From positions 1 through 17,415 of the forward strand of contig CAZQNT010000019.1 in NCBI GenBank assembly GCA_964595075.1: a stretch of 17,415 bases of DNA, given 5' to 3'. This document shows positions 7,264-13,065 of the stretch, one piece after another (positions within the stretch are counted from its first letter, which is position 1; each line of letters opens with the position of its first letter). Both the position numbers and the translations under genes were made by a program. The notes beneath the pieces are model-generated. The model did no database searches, had not been told where the DNA came from, and worked only from the letters and a program-made list of their open reading frames with translations. The stretch comes from JAHJFW01 sp964595075 (GTDB lineage Bacteria; Patescibacteriota; Patescibacteriia; 2-12-FULL-60-25).

Positions 7264-7343
7264 TGTCATCCTCGCGTAGGCGGGGATCCAGACAGTGAAA
7301 AATAATAATTTTGATCTGGATTCCCGTCTCCACGGGAATGACG
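7264..7343 (-). repeat. Composite REP-like element, copy 2 (inverted relative to copy 1)
   Basis: Two hairpins: ATCCTCGC-GTAG-GCGGGGAT (7268-7287, one G-T pair) and ATTCCCGT-CTCC-ACGGGAAT (7320-7339), framed by TGTCAT (7264) and ATGACG (ending 7343). Read on the minus strand, this is the same order of hairpin types as copy 1 at 3490-3579, and the CTAC loop is conserved. The middle differs (AT-rich, about 30 bp). It starts 7 nt after the HU stop and may end that transcript. Confidence 0.85.
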
Positions 7344-7387
7344 CAGGGGGGTTCCGCACAAGACGACATGAAGCGGTTTTGTTTTTG

Positions 7388-7396
7388 TGATATTCT
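7388..7396 (+). promoter_or_regulatory. Extended -10 (TGATATTCT) next to the pilT start
   Basis: TG-A-TATTCT ends 6 nt before the ATG at 7403. No SD is present and no clear -35. If used, the mRNA would start at or beside the start codon. Confidence 0.4.
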
Positions 7397-7402
7397 TCCT
7401 TC

Positions 7403-8455
7403 ATGCCGTCAAACTTATCCCTTCTTCCAACATTGTTTGAAAAAGCCGTGGAATCTTCCGCGTCCGACATTCACTTGCATACGGACGAAAAACCCATCTT
7501 CCGCATTCAGGGCGTATTAAAATCACTTTCGAACGAAGACATTGTTCAAGAAAAGATCCTGCTCGCCGAAATAAAAAAAATTCTTACTGAAAAAAAATAC
7601 GCTTCCTTCGAAGCGCGCAGTGACATTGACGCGTCATTCGAGCTGCCCGATAAAAACCGATTCCGTATCAACGTGTATTGGGCAAAAGGCAAGCCGGGTC
7701 TCGCGGGAAGACTCATCCCATCCAAAATCCCGACTCTTGAAGCGCTCGAGGCGCCGGAAGCGGCGGACGATTTCGTGACCATGACGCAAGGATTGGTTCT
7801 TGTCGCCGGACCGACTGGCGCTGGTAAATCAACTCTGCTCGCCAGCATGATCGAATACATCAACCAGCATCGCGTGGAACACATCGTGACCCTTGAAGAC
7901 CCGATCGAATTCGTATACGAATCGAAAAAGAGTCTTGTGACTCAACGCGAGCTTGGGATGGATTTCCAGGATTTCGCAGACGGACTGAAACACGTCTTCC
8001 GCCAGGATCCTGATATCGTGCTTGTCGGAGAAATGCGCGATCCGGAGACAATGTCGCTCGCCTTGACTCTCGCTGAAACCGGACATTTGGTTTTCGCCAC
8101 GCTTCACACGAACGGCGCTGCGCAGACCATCGAGCGCATAATCGACTCGTTCCCGGGCGCGCAGCAACAACAAATCCGGCTGCAGCTTTCGATGATGCTG
8201 CGCGGCGTCATCTCACAGCTTTTACTGCCCGGCTTGAAAGGCAAGCTCATTCCAGTCCACGAGGTACTACTCAACACGCACGCCATTTCCAACCTGATTC
8301 GCGAAGGACGAACCGAGCAAGTACAAAACACTATTTTCACCTCAAAAGACGAAAAAATGGTTGACCTCGATCAAGAGCTGCAATGGTTGGTAAAGGAAAA
8401 ACTTCTCTCACCGGACATAGCTCGCATCCACTCGCACACCCCTAAGAATTTTTAA
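7403..8455 (+). CDS. pilT: Type IV pilus retraction ATPase PilT
   Basis: Hexameric secretion-type ATPase that powers pilus retraction, used for twitching, attachment and DNA uptake. 350 residues, the usual length. Motifs in order: SASDIHLHTDEKP (residues 19-31, the PilT/PilB N-terminal signature), Walker A GPTGAGKST (136-144), Asp box VTLEDPIEFVY (162-172), Walker B DIVLVGEMRDPET with Glu210, and His box GHLVFATLHTNGA with His228 and His235. AISNLIREG matches the conserved AIRNLIRE motif. No other pilus gene is in the window. The last 14 bp overlap the 3' end of the convergent proS. Confidence 0.96.
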   Translation: MPSNLSLLPTLFEKAVESSASDIHLHTDEKPIFRIQGVLKSLSNEDIVQEKILLAEIKKILTEKKYASFEARSDIDASFELPDKNRFRINVYWAKGKPGLAGRLIPSKIPTLEALEAPEAADDFVTMTQGLVLVAGPTGAGKSTLLASMIEYINQHRVEHIVTLEDPIEFVYESKKSLVTQRELGMDFQDFADGLKHVFRQDPDIVLVGEMRDPETMSLALTLAETGHLVFATLHTNGAAQTIERIIDSFPGAQQQQIRLQLSMMLRGVISQLLLPGLKGKLIPVHEVLLNTHAISNLIREGRTEQVQNTIFTSKDEKMVDLDQELQWLVKEKLLSPDIARIHSHTPKNF

Positions 8456-9713
8456 CGAAGGCCGCGATTTCTTCGAACACGTCCTCGATTTTTACTAGTT
8501 GAACTTCTTTTGAAGCGCGCAATTTCCATTCAACGGAATTTTCTTTTAGCGTTTTCTCGGAGATCAGGATGCGAAGAGGCAGTCCGATCAAATCCGCGTC
8601 CGCTAGCTTTTCTCCGGCGGACGAGGCGCGGTCGTCCCACAACGCGTCGATCCCCTCTTTGCGCAAATCTTCAACCAAGCTCTCCGCGGTGTCGATAATC
8701 TTAGCTTGAACTGTCTCGTCTTTCGAGGAAAGCGTGACGATGTGCACGGGCATCGGCGCGACTGACTTCGGCCATATGATTCCGCGTTCGTCATTTGACG
8801 CTTCGACGATCGCGCCGACCACGCGCGTGGTGCCGATTCCATAGCATCCCATATACACCGGCTGTTCTTTTCCTTCCGGAGACTTTATTTTGAAATCGAA
8901 CGCTTGCGTAAATTTTTGTCCCAGATCGAAAATGTTTCCGATCTCGATTCCTTTGTTGATTTCCAAAGTCGCGCCGCACTGCGGACAATCGTCGCCTTTT
9001 TCCTTTGTCGCGATCTCGAGATTTTGCGCGAACGCGCAGGAAGGACAGCAAAGAAGAATGTCCTCGCCGGCAGGAGTCACGAGGTGAAATTCGTGCGAAA
9101 ACTTTTTCGTAAAATCGCCGCCAGACGCTTCGGTAACTTTCGCGTCCAATCCGCATCGCTTGAATATCCGCAAATACGCCTCCATCGCTTTTGCGTAATA
9201 CTCCTCAAAATCTTCCTGCGTAGTGTGGAAAGAGTACAAATCCTTCATCCCGAACTCCCGTCCGCGCAAAATCCCACTCTTGGCGCGAAGCTCGTCGCGA
9301 AACTTTGATTGGATTTGATAAACCGCGACCGGCAAATCTTTATACGACGTTACGAAGTGCCGGAGCAATGGCGTTACGATTTCCTCGTGGGTCGGACCGA
9401 GGGCGTATTCCTTTTTCGTCTGGCTTTTGATCTTAAATAGAACGTCCATCTTGTCCCATCTATCAGTCGTGACCCACGGCTCTTTCGGCTGAAGAGCGGG
9501 CATCAAAATTTCCTGCGCGCCCAGAGCGTCCATCTCTTGCCGAATTATTTCTTGCACCTTTCGGAGAACTGAAAGACCGAGGGGAAGCCAGGTGTAAACA
9601 CCGGCCATCTCTTGGTGGACAAATCCTCCCTGAACAAGAAATTTGGCATTTGCCGATTCCGCGTCATGCGGCGCTTCTTTCGAAGTTTTGGTGAACAGTC
9701 GTGACATTCTCAT
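8442..9713 (-). CDS. proS: Proline-tRNA ligase, short form without the full editing domain
   Basis: Charges tRNA-Pro with proline. 423 residues against about 570 in E. coli. Class II motifs are present: motif 1 region WLPLGLSVLRKVQEII...LMPAL, motif 2 SKFRDELRAKSGILRGREFGMKDLYSFH, motif 3 GCYGIGTTRVVGAIVE, and then the anticodon-binding domain (PMPVHIVTLSSKDE...). Where long forms carry the roughly 180-residue INS editing domain, this one has a short segment with CPSC and CPQC pairs, likely a zinc ribbon. Starts at 9713 (MRMSRLF) and 9707 (MSRLF) are both possible, and neither has an SD; TACGAT 10 nt before 9713 favours the first. The 3' end overlaps pilT by 14 bp. Confidence 0.96.
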   Translation of the reverse strand: MRMSRLFTKTSKEAPHDAESANAKFLVQGGFVHQEMAGVYTWLPLGLSVLRKVQEIIRQEMDALGAQEILMPALQPKEPWVTTDRWDKMDVLFKIKSQTKKEYALGPTHEEIVTPLLRHFVTSYKDLPVAVYQIQSKFRDELRAKSGILRGREFGMKDLYSFHTTQEDFEEYYAKAMEAYLRIFKRCGLDAKVTEASGGDFTKKFSHEFHLVTPAGEDILLCCPSCAFAQNLEIATKEKGDDCPQCGATLEINKGIEIGNIFDLGQKFTQAFDFKIKSPEGKEQPVYMGCYGIGTTRVVGAIVEASNDERGIIWPKSVAPMPVHIVTLSSKDETVQAKIIDTAESLVEDLRKEGIDALWDDRASSAGEKLADADLIGLPLRILISEKTLKENSVEWKLRASKEVQLVKIEDVFEEIAAFVKNS

Positions 9714-9723
9714 AATGCGTTAA

Positions 9724-9729
9724 ATCGTA
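9724..9729 (-). promoter_or_regulatory. -10-like element (TACGAT) before proS
   Basis: On the minus strand TACGAT lies 10 nt before the ATG at 9713. There is no SD and no convincing -35. It fits the recurring pattern of TANNNT close to start codons in this window. Confidence 0.35.
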
Positions 9730-9741
9730 GCGGAAAAGCGA

Positions 9742-9769
9742 TAAAAAGAAAAACCCGGCGCGAGCGCCG
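9742..9769 (-). terminator. Intrinsic terminator after the Cys-rich small gene at 9795
   Basis: On the minus strand the hairpin CGGCG-CTCG-CGCCG (9769-9756) is followed by GGGTTTTTCTTTTTAT. It lies about 25 bp beyond the stop at 9795 and separates this gene from proS. Confidence 0.75.
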
Positions 9770-9794
9770 AGTGAGAAAAAGGTGCGGACCCGGC

Positions 9795-9989
9795 TCACGC
9801 CTGCTGCGTAGGACTTTCGGCCTTGCTTTTCCGAGCAAGAACCGGCTTCTGCCCGCGCATGGTGAAGCGTCGGTAGCAGGCCTGGCAGATCTGCATGTCG
9901 TTGATGGGATTGTGAGCCGCGATCACAGTCCCGCACACCGTGCCATTGTCATTCATCCCGAGACACTGTTTGCCCGCATACTTGCCCAT
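9795..9989 (-). CDS. Small Cys-rich (zinc-ribbon-like) protein, possibly longer at its N-terminus
   Basis: 64 residues from ATG at 9989, beginning MGKYAGKQCLGMNDNGTVCG. Cys9, Cys19 and the pair Cys35-x2-Cys38 (ICQACYRRF) would suit one zinc site. The C-terminus is basic and flexible. A weak AAGAAG lies before the ATG. The frame has no stop for a further 22 codons up to the N gap at 10057, so the true start could lie in the gap. A strong terminator follows, which supports a real minus-strand gene. Family not recognised. A role in binding nucleic acid is possible but is only inferred from the size, charge and Cys pattern. Confidence 0.65.
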   Translation of the reverse strand: MGKYAGKQCLGMNDNGTVCGTVIAAHNPINDMQICQACYRRFTMRGQKPVLARKSKAESPTQQA

Positions 9990-10056
9990 GAACTTCTTCT
10001 TTCCGTTTGAGGACGAATCGCCGAGCGAATCCGCTCGAAACGCCTGCGCCGCATTC

Positions 10057-10066
10057 NNNNNNNNNN
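10057..10066. other. Assembly gap (10 N)
   Basis: Run of ten N, presumably a scaffold join of unknown true length. It may hide the start of the gene at 9795-9989. Confidence 0.95.
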
Positions 10067-10082
10067 GTCAAGAGCTAAAATA

Positions 10083-10122
10083 CATTATCCAAAAAGTCCC
10101 GATCGGGACTTTTTGGATAATG
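10083..10122. repeat. Perfect palindrome P3 (40 bp, CGATCG centre); probable terminator of tRNA-Lys
   Basis: Left arm CATTATCCAAAAAGTCCCGA (10083-10102), right arm its exact reverse complement. The inner part, AAAAAGTCCC-GATC-GGGACTTTTT, has the form of a bidirectional intrinsic terminator. It overlaps the CCA end of the minus-strand tRNA-Lys by two bases. It has the same length and centre as P1 and P2, and matches their arms at 12 and 11 of 20 positions. Confidence 0.88.
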
Positions 10123-10197
10123 GTGCGTCGGCTGGGAATCGAACCCAGAACCTTGGGCTTAAGAGGCCCCTGCTCTAACCAATTGAGCTACCGACGC
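10121..10197 (-). tRNA. tRNA-Lys (anticodon CTT), CCA encoded
   Basis: Minus-strand cloverleaf: acceptor GCGTCGG/CCGACGC, D-arm GCTC...GAGC, anticodon loop CTCTTAA (anticodon CTT), T-arm CTGGG-TTCGATT-CCCAG, discriminator A and encoded CCA. The first pair of the anticodon stem is G-A, the rest is paired. It has its own promoter at 10230-10258 and is followed at once by palindrome P3. Confidence 0.94.
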
Positions 10198-10229
10198 AAA
10201 AAATCTCTAACAAAACAAAAATCGTTGAG

Positions 10230-10258
10230 AGCATAAGCGATCGATCGAGGGGAGTCAA
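10230..10258 (-). promoter_or_regulatory. Promoter of tRNA-Lys
   Basis: Minus strand: TTGACT (10258-10253), 17-bp spacer, TATGCT (10235-10230), about 33 nt before the tRNA 5' end. The spacer carries overlapping CGATCG sites (cgatcgatcg). Confidence 0.6.
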
Positions 10259-10268
10259 GGAAAACTCC

Positions 10269-10297
10269 TTGCTCACTTTACTTTTTTTCGGTACAGT
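10269..10297 (+). promoter_or_regulatory. Candidate promoter of tRNA-Arg and the tRNA-like element
   Basis: TTGCTC (10269-10274), 17-bp spacer, TACAGT (10292-10297), about 50 nt before tRNA-Arg. It is divergent from the tRNA-Lys promoter, with a small AAGGA-AAAC-TCCTT hairpin (10257-10270) between them. The -35 is weak. Confidence 0.4.
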
Positions 10298-10347
10298 CGC
10301 ACGGATTTTGCGCGCCCCTAGCCCGGCTGGATTCACGTCCTTTTTTT

Positions 10348-10419
10348 GCTCCTGTAGTTCAACGGATAGAATGCGGGCCTCCGAAGCCTGAGATCCAAGT
10401 TCGATTCTTGGCGGGAGCA
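10348..10419 (+). tRNA. tRNA-Arg (anticodon CCG), CCA not encoded
   Basis: Cloverleaf: acceptor GCTCCTG/CGGGAGC (one G-T pair), D-arm GTTC...GAAT, anticodon stem CGGGC/GCCTG (end pair C-G, one G-T), loop CTCCGAA (anticodon CCG), T-arm CCAAG-TTCGATT-CTTGG, discriminator A. It is followed by AAAAG, so CCA must be added after transcription, unlike tRNA-Lys next to it. Confidence 0.92.
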
Positions 10420-10423
10420 AAAA

Positions 10424-10491
10424 GAAGAGGTGACCGAGCGGTCCGACAGACATCGGACAAGTCAGACGTTCGAATCGTCTGTGGTGCACCA
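10424..10491 (+). pseudogene. tRNA-like remnant (intact T-arm and CCA, no valid acceptor or anticodon)
   Basis: The 3' half is tRNA-like: T-arm CAGACG-TTCGAAT-CGTCTG (10463-10481), then TGGTGC and ACCA. The 5' half (GAAGAGGTGACCGAGCGGTC) resembles a class II (Ser/Leu) tRNA start. Between them is only a hairpin GTCCGA-CAGACA-TCGGAC (10441-10458), with a 6-nt loop that lacks U33. The 5' end cannot pair with the 3' acceptor strand to give a normal stem. It lies between tRNA-Arg and a terminator, so it is probably transcribed. Alternatives are a fused or deleted tRNA, or a small RNA built from one. Confidence 0.55.
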
Positions 10492-10502
10492 TCGAAGGAT
10501 TG

Positions 10503-10526
10503 ACTCCACAAGGTGTCGAGTTTTTT
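10503..10526 (+). terminator. Intrinsic terminator after the tRNA-Arg/tRNA-like unit
   Basis: ACTC-CAC-AAG-GTG-GAGT hairpin (10503-10521, with unpaired bases between the two short helices) followed by six T. It is 12 nt after the CCA of the tRNA-like element. Confidence 0.65.
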
Positions 10527-10575
10527 GTAGTTGGACGATGACTTTAGTTAGAAAAAACTAATCTTCCTTTACTGT

Positions 10576-10612
10576 AAAAAAACGCCCCGCAGCGACGGCA
10601 AGCAGTGAGGCG
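10576..10612 (-). terminator. Intrinsic terminator of the gene at 10667-10951
   Basis: On the minus strand CGCCTC (10612-10607) pairs with GGGGCG (10588-10583) around an 18-nt loop, followed by seven T (10582-10576). It lies about 55 bp after the stop codon. Confidence 0.65.
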
Positions 10613-10666
10613 CTCACGTCACAGCAGGGATACGAGATTTTTCAGGTAGAAGTGGAAGAAAAAAGT

Positions 10667-10951
10667 TCAAGCGGCAATAGGAATACGATCAGATTTTTCT
10701 TCCTTGTTCTCCATCCGATCTTCATCATCATCGTCTGGATAGCATCCATTCAGGTGCATTCTCCATACGGATATCATTTTCTTTACACGCCCATCTTCAC
10801 GGAATCGAACGTGTACGGCAACCACTTCCATTTCATGCTCTTCACCAGGGTCGAGCGAGTGATAACAGTAGTCGCATTGTTGCTCTCGCCGCGAGATTAC
10901 AATGGACGTACGTAGCGTTCTCTTATAAACGATGTCACGATCATACTCCAT
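10667..10951 (-). CDS. Small hypothetical protein with a CxxC motif and an acidic tail
   Basis: 94 residues from ATG at 10951, which follows a good SD (GAGGAGG, 10963-10957, 5 nt spacing). It begins MEYDRDIVYKRTLRTSIVIS. Cys28 and Cys31 (CDYC), with a later Cys in LNGCYPDDDDED and nearby His residues, could form a zinc site. The last quarter is strongly acidic, then mixed charge. There is no signal peptide or membrane segment. It has a promoter at 10971-10999 and a terminator at 10576-10612, so it is a complete single-gene transcript. The open frame extends upstream to 11122, but that part passes through the promoter and lacks an SD. Function unknown. Confidence 0.75.
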   Translation of the reverse strand: MEYDRDIVYKRTLRTSIVISRREQQCDYCYHSLDPGEEHEMEVVAVHVRFREDGRVKKMISVWRMHLNGCYPDDDDEDRMENKEEKSDRIPIAA

Positions 10952-10970
10952 CGCAACCTCCTCGCGCTGG

Positions 10971-10999
10971 AGTTTAATCGAGTTTCTTTTATTAATCAA
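10971..10999 (-). promoter_or_regulatory. Promoter of the small gene at 10667-10951
   Basis: Minus strand: TTGATT (10999-10994), 17-bp spacer, TAAACT (10976-10971). Transcription would start near 10964, directly before the SD. Confidence 0.5.
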
Positions 11000-11102
11000 G
11001 AAAAAAAATATGAGTGGGCGGAAGCATGCAATTCTTTGACCGCTATCCTGGTGGACGGGTATGATCGGAGCATGAGCCAGGGAGTATCTGTGTGGGTAAA
11101 CT

Positions 11103-11177
11103 GGACATGACCCTTTTTTCAACCTTCTGACTCAACCGAATCCTTCTGAAAATGGAAAGATAAAAATGGTCATGTCC
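11103..11177. repeat. 10-bp inverted repeat (GGACATGACC ... GGTCATGTCC)
   Basis: GGACATGACC at 11103-11112 and its exact reverse complement at 11168-11177, separated by 55 bp of AT-rich sequence. There is no coding sequence between them. They could be the ends of a very small element or paired protein sites. No other copy is in the window. Confidence 0.5.
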
Positions 11178-11267
11178 CCATTTCTGATTTGCGTACTCCG
11201 TACTCACGTGCGAATCTTTCGATGCATTCTCCGTATCCAGCAACGTATTCACCGATGGAGGTTAGCG

Positions 11268-11498
11268 ATGGCACTTGGAAACGACAAACTTCTCGAAAAG
11301 CTTTGGGCTGATCTTCTCGAGTCAGCCGAGAACTTCAGGAGGAAGTACAGACTGCTGCCGAATGGAACAATGGTGGATCGAGTCGCTTGGGAGGCGGTCG
11401 CACAAACTTCAAACGGCGAACGGCCTCGTAGATCCGATGGGTCCGTGCGGTGGTTCGTCGGACCGCCTGTCGCTTCACCATCCGGAGATCCTCGGTGA
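11268..11498 (+). CDS. Small hypothetical protein
   Basis: 76 residues from ATG at 11268, with an SD GGAGG (11258-11262) 5 nt upstream. It begins MALGNDKLLEKLWADLLESA, a likely amphipathic helix, and contains NFRRKYRLLPNGTMVDRVAWEA. The last 30 residues are rich in Arg, Ser, Gly and Pro and look less protein-like, so a frameshift or decayed end is possible. A good terminator at 11671-11698 on the same strand supports transcription, though it lies 170 bp beyond the stop. I do not recognise the family. No clear promoter was found. Confidence 0.5.
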   Translation: MALGNDKLLEKLWADLLESAENFRRKYRLLPNGTMVDRVAWEAVAQTSNGERPRRSDGSVRWFVGPPVASPSGDPR

Positions 11499-11670
11499 AC
11501 TAGTCTGGCGGACGTGTCCTTCGGCTGTTGACAGAGAGATGCGACCTGTTTTACTCTTTGCGCCGGACTTGAGGCTCCGTCATAGGTAGAGCTTCGTGTC
11601 CATGGAGGCATTCGCATCGTGGCGGACCGCATTGCCGTTGGATGGAGAGCGCCTCCATCTTCTCTCTCTG
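11499..11670. other. Non-coding stretch between the small ORF and its terminator
   Basis: I see no supported gene. It contains one clear hairpin, GATGGAG-AGCGC-CTCCATC (11641-11659), just before the terminator. It may be a long 3' untranslated region or the remains of a longer gene. Confidence 0.4.
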
Positions 11671-11698
11671 CCGGCAAGTCAATCTTGCTGGTTTTTTT
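11671..11698 (+). terminator. Intrinsic terminator
   Basis: CCGGCAAG-TCAAT-CTTGCTGG (11671-11691, one G-T pair) followed by seven T. It ends plus-strand transcription before gpsA. Confidence 0.85.
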
Positions 11699-11740
11699 GT
11701 ATAAATGTTACTGATGAATTTAATTTATATTTGTATCTTC

Positions 11741-11768
11741 TTAAAAATGGGCGTGACCATGCTATCCT
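11741..11768 (+). promoter_or_regulatory. Promoter of gpsA with the -10 close to the start codon
   Basis: TTAAAA (11741-11746), 16-bp spacer, extended -10 TGC-TATCCT (11760-11768), then 9 nt to the ATG at 11778. No SD is present. The mRNA would be leaderless or nearly so. Confidence 0.5.
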
Positions 11769-11777
11769 ATTCCTCAT

Positions 11778-12770
11778 ATGAAAAGAAGCATCTCCATTCT
11801 CGGAGCGGGAAACGTTGGCACCGCATTTGCCGCCATGCTCGCGCGCCACAAACGGCCGATACGCATTTTCTGTATCGAAAGCGACGTGGAGGAGGACATT
11901 AATTTCAGACGGTTAAACACAAAATATCTGCACGGAGTGCAGCTACCGCCGAACGTGCGCGCCACATCCTCAATAAAAGAATCTCTGAACGGGGCAAATC
12001 TTGTCGTGGTCGCGGTTCCTCGATGCGCACTGCCGGAGGTCTATGTTGAAGCCGCGCCGCTTGTTTCTTCTGACGCGGTAATCGGCGTATTGACAAAAGG
12101 ATTGGATCGACAAAACGGCGAACCGGCGGCGCTTTCTTTCGCGCGCCTTCTGCTCGCAAAATTACGGCAACGTCTAGTTATGATCGGCGGACCGGCCATC
12201 GCCAACGAGCTAGCGGGAAACACGCCGGCCGGGATCATCCTTGGCGGAAAAAACAAAAATGCGGTTCACGCGCTCAAACGCGCTCTGGAGAGCAAGACCG
12301 TTAAAGTCGCGGCGTCATCGGACATCGTCGGCGTCTCTTATTGCATGGCGTTAAAAAACGTTTATTCTATCGCGCTGGGAATGTGCGACGGCATGAAATA
12401 TCCTACTAATACAAAAGCGCTTCTAATCACTCTGGCTCTACAAGAATTGCGCGAGTTGCTGCCAATGCTCGGTGGAAGATCTGAAACCGCCTACACGCTC
12501 GCAGGACTTGGCGACTTATTCGTCAGCGGCGTATCCGCTCACGGGAGAAATAGAACCTACGGAGAACGACTTGTAGGATCTAAAACGCGCGATCCTCTGG
12601 CGCTAGGACTTGGAACGGTAGAGGGAATCGAAGCTACTGAAATAGCCAATAACATTCTTTCAAAAAAGAAAATTCACGCGCCATTAATAAAAGCGGTCGC
12701 CGAGTGCCTGTCCGCGACAGGCGACTTCGAGCGACCGCTTATCAAATTCATCGAGCGACTCGCTCTCTGA
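11778..12770 (+). CDS. gpsA: NAD(P)+-dependent glycerol-3-phosphate dehydrogenase
   Basis: Reduces dihydroxyacetone phosphate to sn-glycerol 3-phosphate, the backbone for phospholipids. 330 residues, the family length. N-terminal Rossmann motif GAGNVGTA (residues 10-17 region), then VAVPRCAL, TKGLD with Lys107, GGPAIANELA (the GPSFA-like loop, with unusual GPAIA), catalytic Lys193 in ALKNVYSIALG, and LAGLGDLFVS followed by GRNRTYGERL, which bind substrate and cofactor. All catalytic residues appear present. The stop is 5 bp from the end of the convergent DUF378 gene, with no hairpin between them. Confidence 0.96.
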   Translation: MKRSISILGAGNVGTAFAAMLARHKRPIRIFCIESDVEEDINFRRLNTKYLHGVQLPPNVRATSSIKESLNGANLVVVAVPRCALPEVYVEAAPLVSSDAVIGVLTKGLDRQNGEPAALSFARLLLAKLRQRLVMIGGPAIANELAGNTPAGIILGGKNKNAVHALKRALESKTVKVAASSDIVGVSYCMALKNVYSIALGMCDGMKYPTNTKALLITLALQELRELLPMLGGRSETAYTLAGLGDLFVSGVSAHGRNRTYGERLVGSKTRDPLALGLGTVEGIEATEIANNILSKKKIHAPLIKAVAECLSATGDFERPLIKFIERLAL

Positions 12771-12775
12771 CGCAA

Positions 12776-13009
12776 CTACATCTTCTTCATCTCCGCTCCC
12801 GCCTTGCAAGCTTTGCAAGAACAGCCGAACAACATTGCTACAGCGGCGATGCCGACGAGTACGTACACCACGCGTTCCACCGACGGCCACGAGCCGACGA
12901 GCGTACTTACCAGATTAAATTTGAAGGCGCCGACAAGCCCCCAGTTGAGCGCCCCAACGATAACCAAATAAAACGAGAGCTTATGAACCGGACACATTTT
13001 GCACATCAT
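12776..13009 (-). CDS. DUF378 family small membrane protein with Cys pairs at both ends
   Basis: 77 residues from the ATG pair at 13009/13006. Two membrane segments: LSFYLVIVGALNWGLVGAF, containing the DUF378 signature GALNWGLVG, and VVYVLVGIAAVAMLFG. FNLVSTLVG and VERVVYVLVG between them match the family. The first residues carry CKMC and the C-terminus carries CSCKAC, so metal binding at the membrane face is possible. The frame is open upstream, and an ATG at 13063, 2 nt after the femAB stop, would add 18 residues (MAKRWYAECVVLLFNPFY). I prefer the shorter form because it fits the family, but the longer one would be coupled to femAB. Function of DUF378 is unknown. Confidence 0.82.
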   Translation of the reverse strand: MMCKMCPVHKLSFYLVIVGALNWGLVGAFKFNLVSTLVGSWPSVERVVYVLVGIAAVAMLFGCSCKACKAGAEMKKM

Positions 13010-13065
13010 ATAAAAAGGATTAAATAATAAAACTACACATTCAGCATACCATCTTTTAGCCATTA

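Noticed and set aside
8603..9308. Several open frames on both strands inside proS and other housekeeping genes
   Set aside because: They are shadows of well-recognised genes; high-GC codon positions leave the other frames open.
10175..10492. Minus-strand open frame across the tRNA region
   Set aside because: It is a translation of the complement of tRNA-Arg, the tRNA-like element and promoters.
11249..11677. Minus-strand open frame of 142 codons opposite the small ORF at 11268
   Set aside because: It has no SD, starts inside a plus-strand terminator and has a composition typical of an antisense frame.
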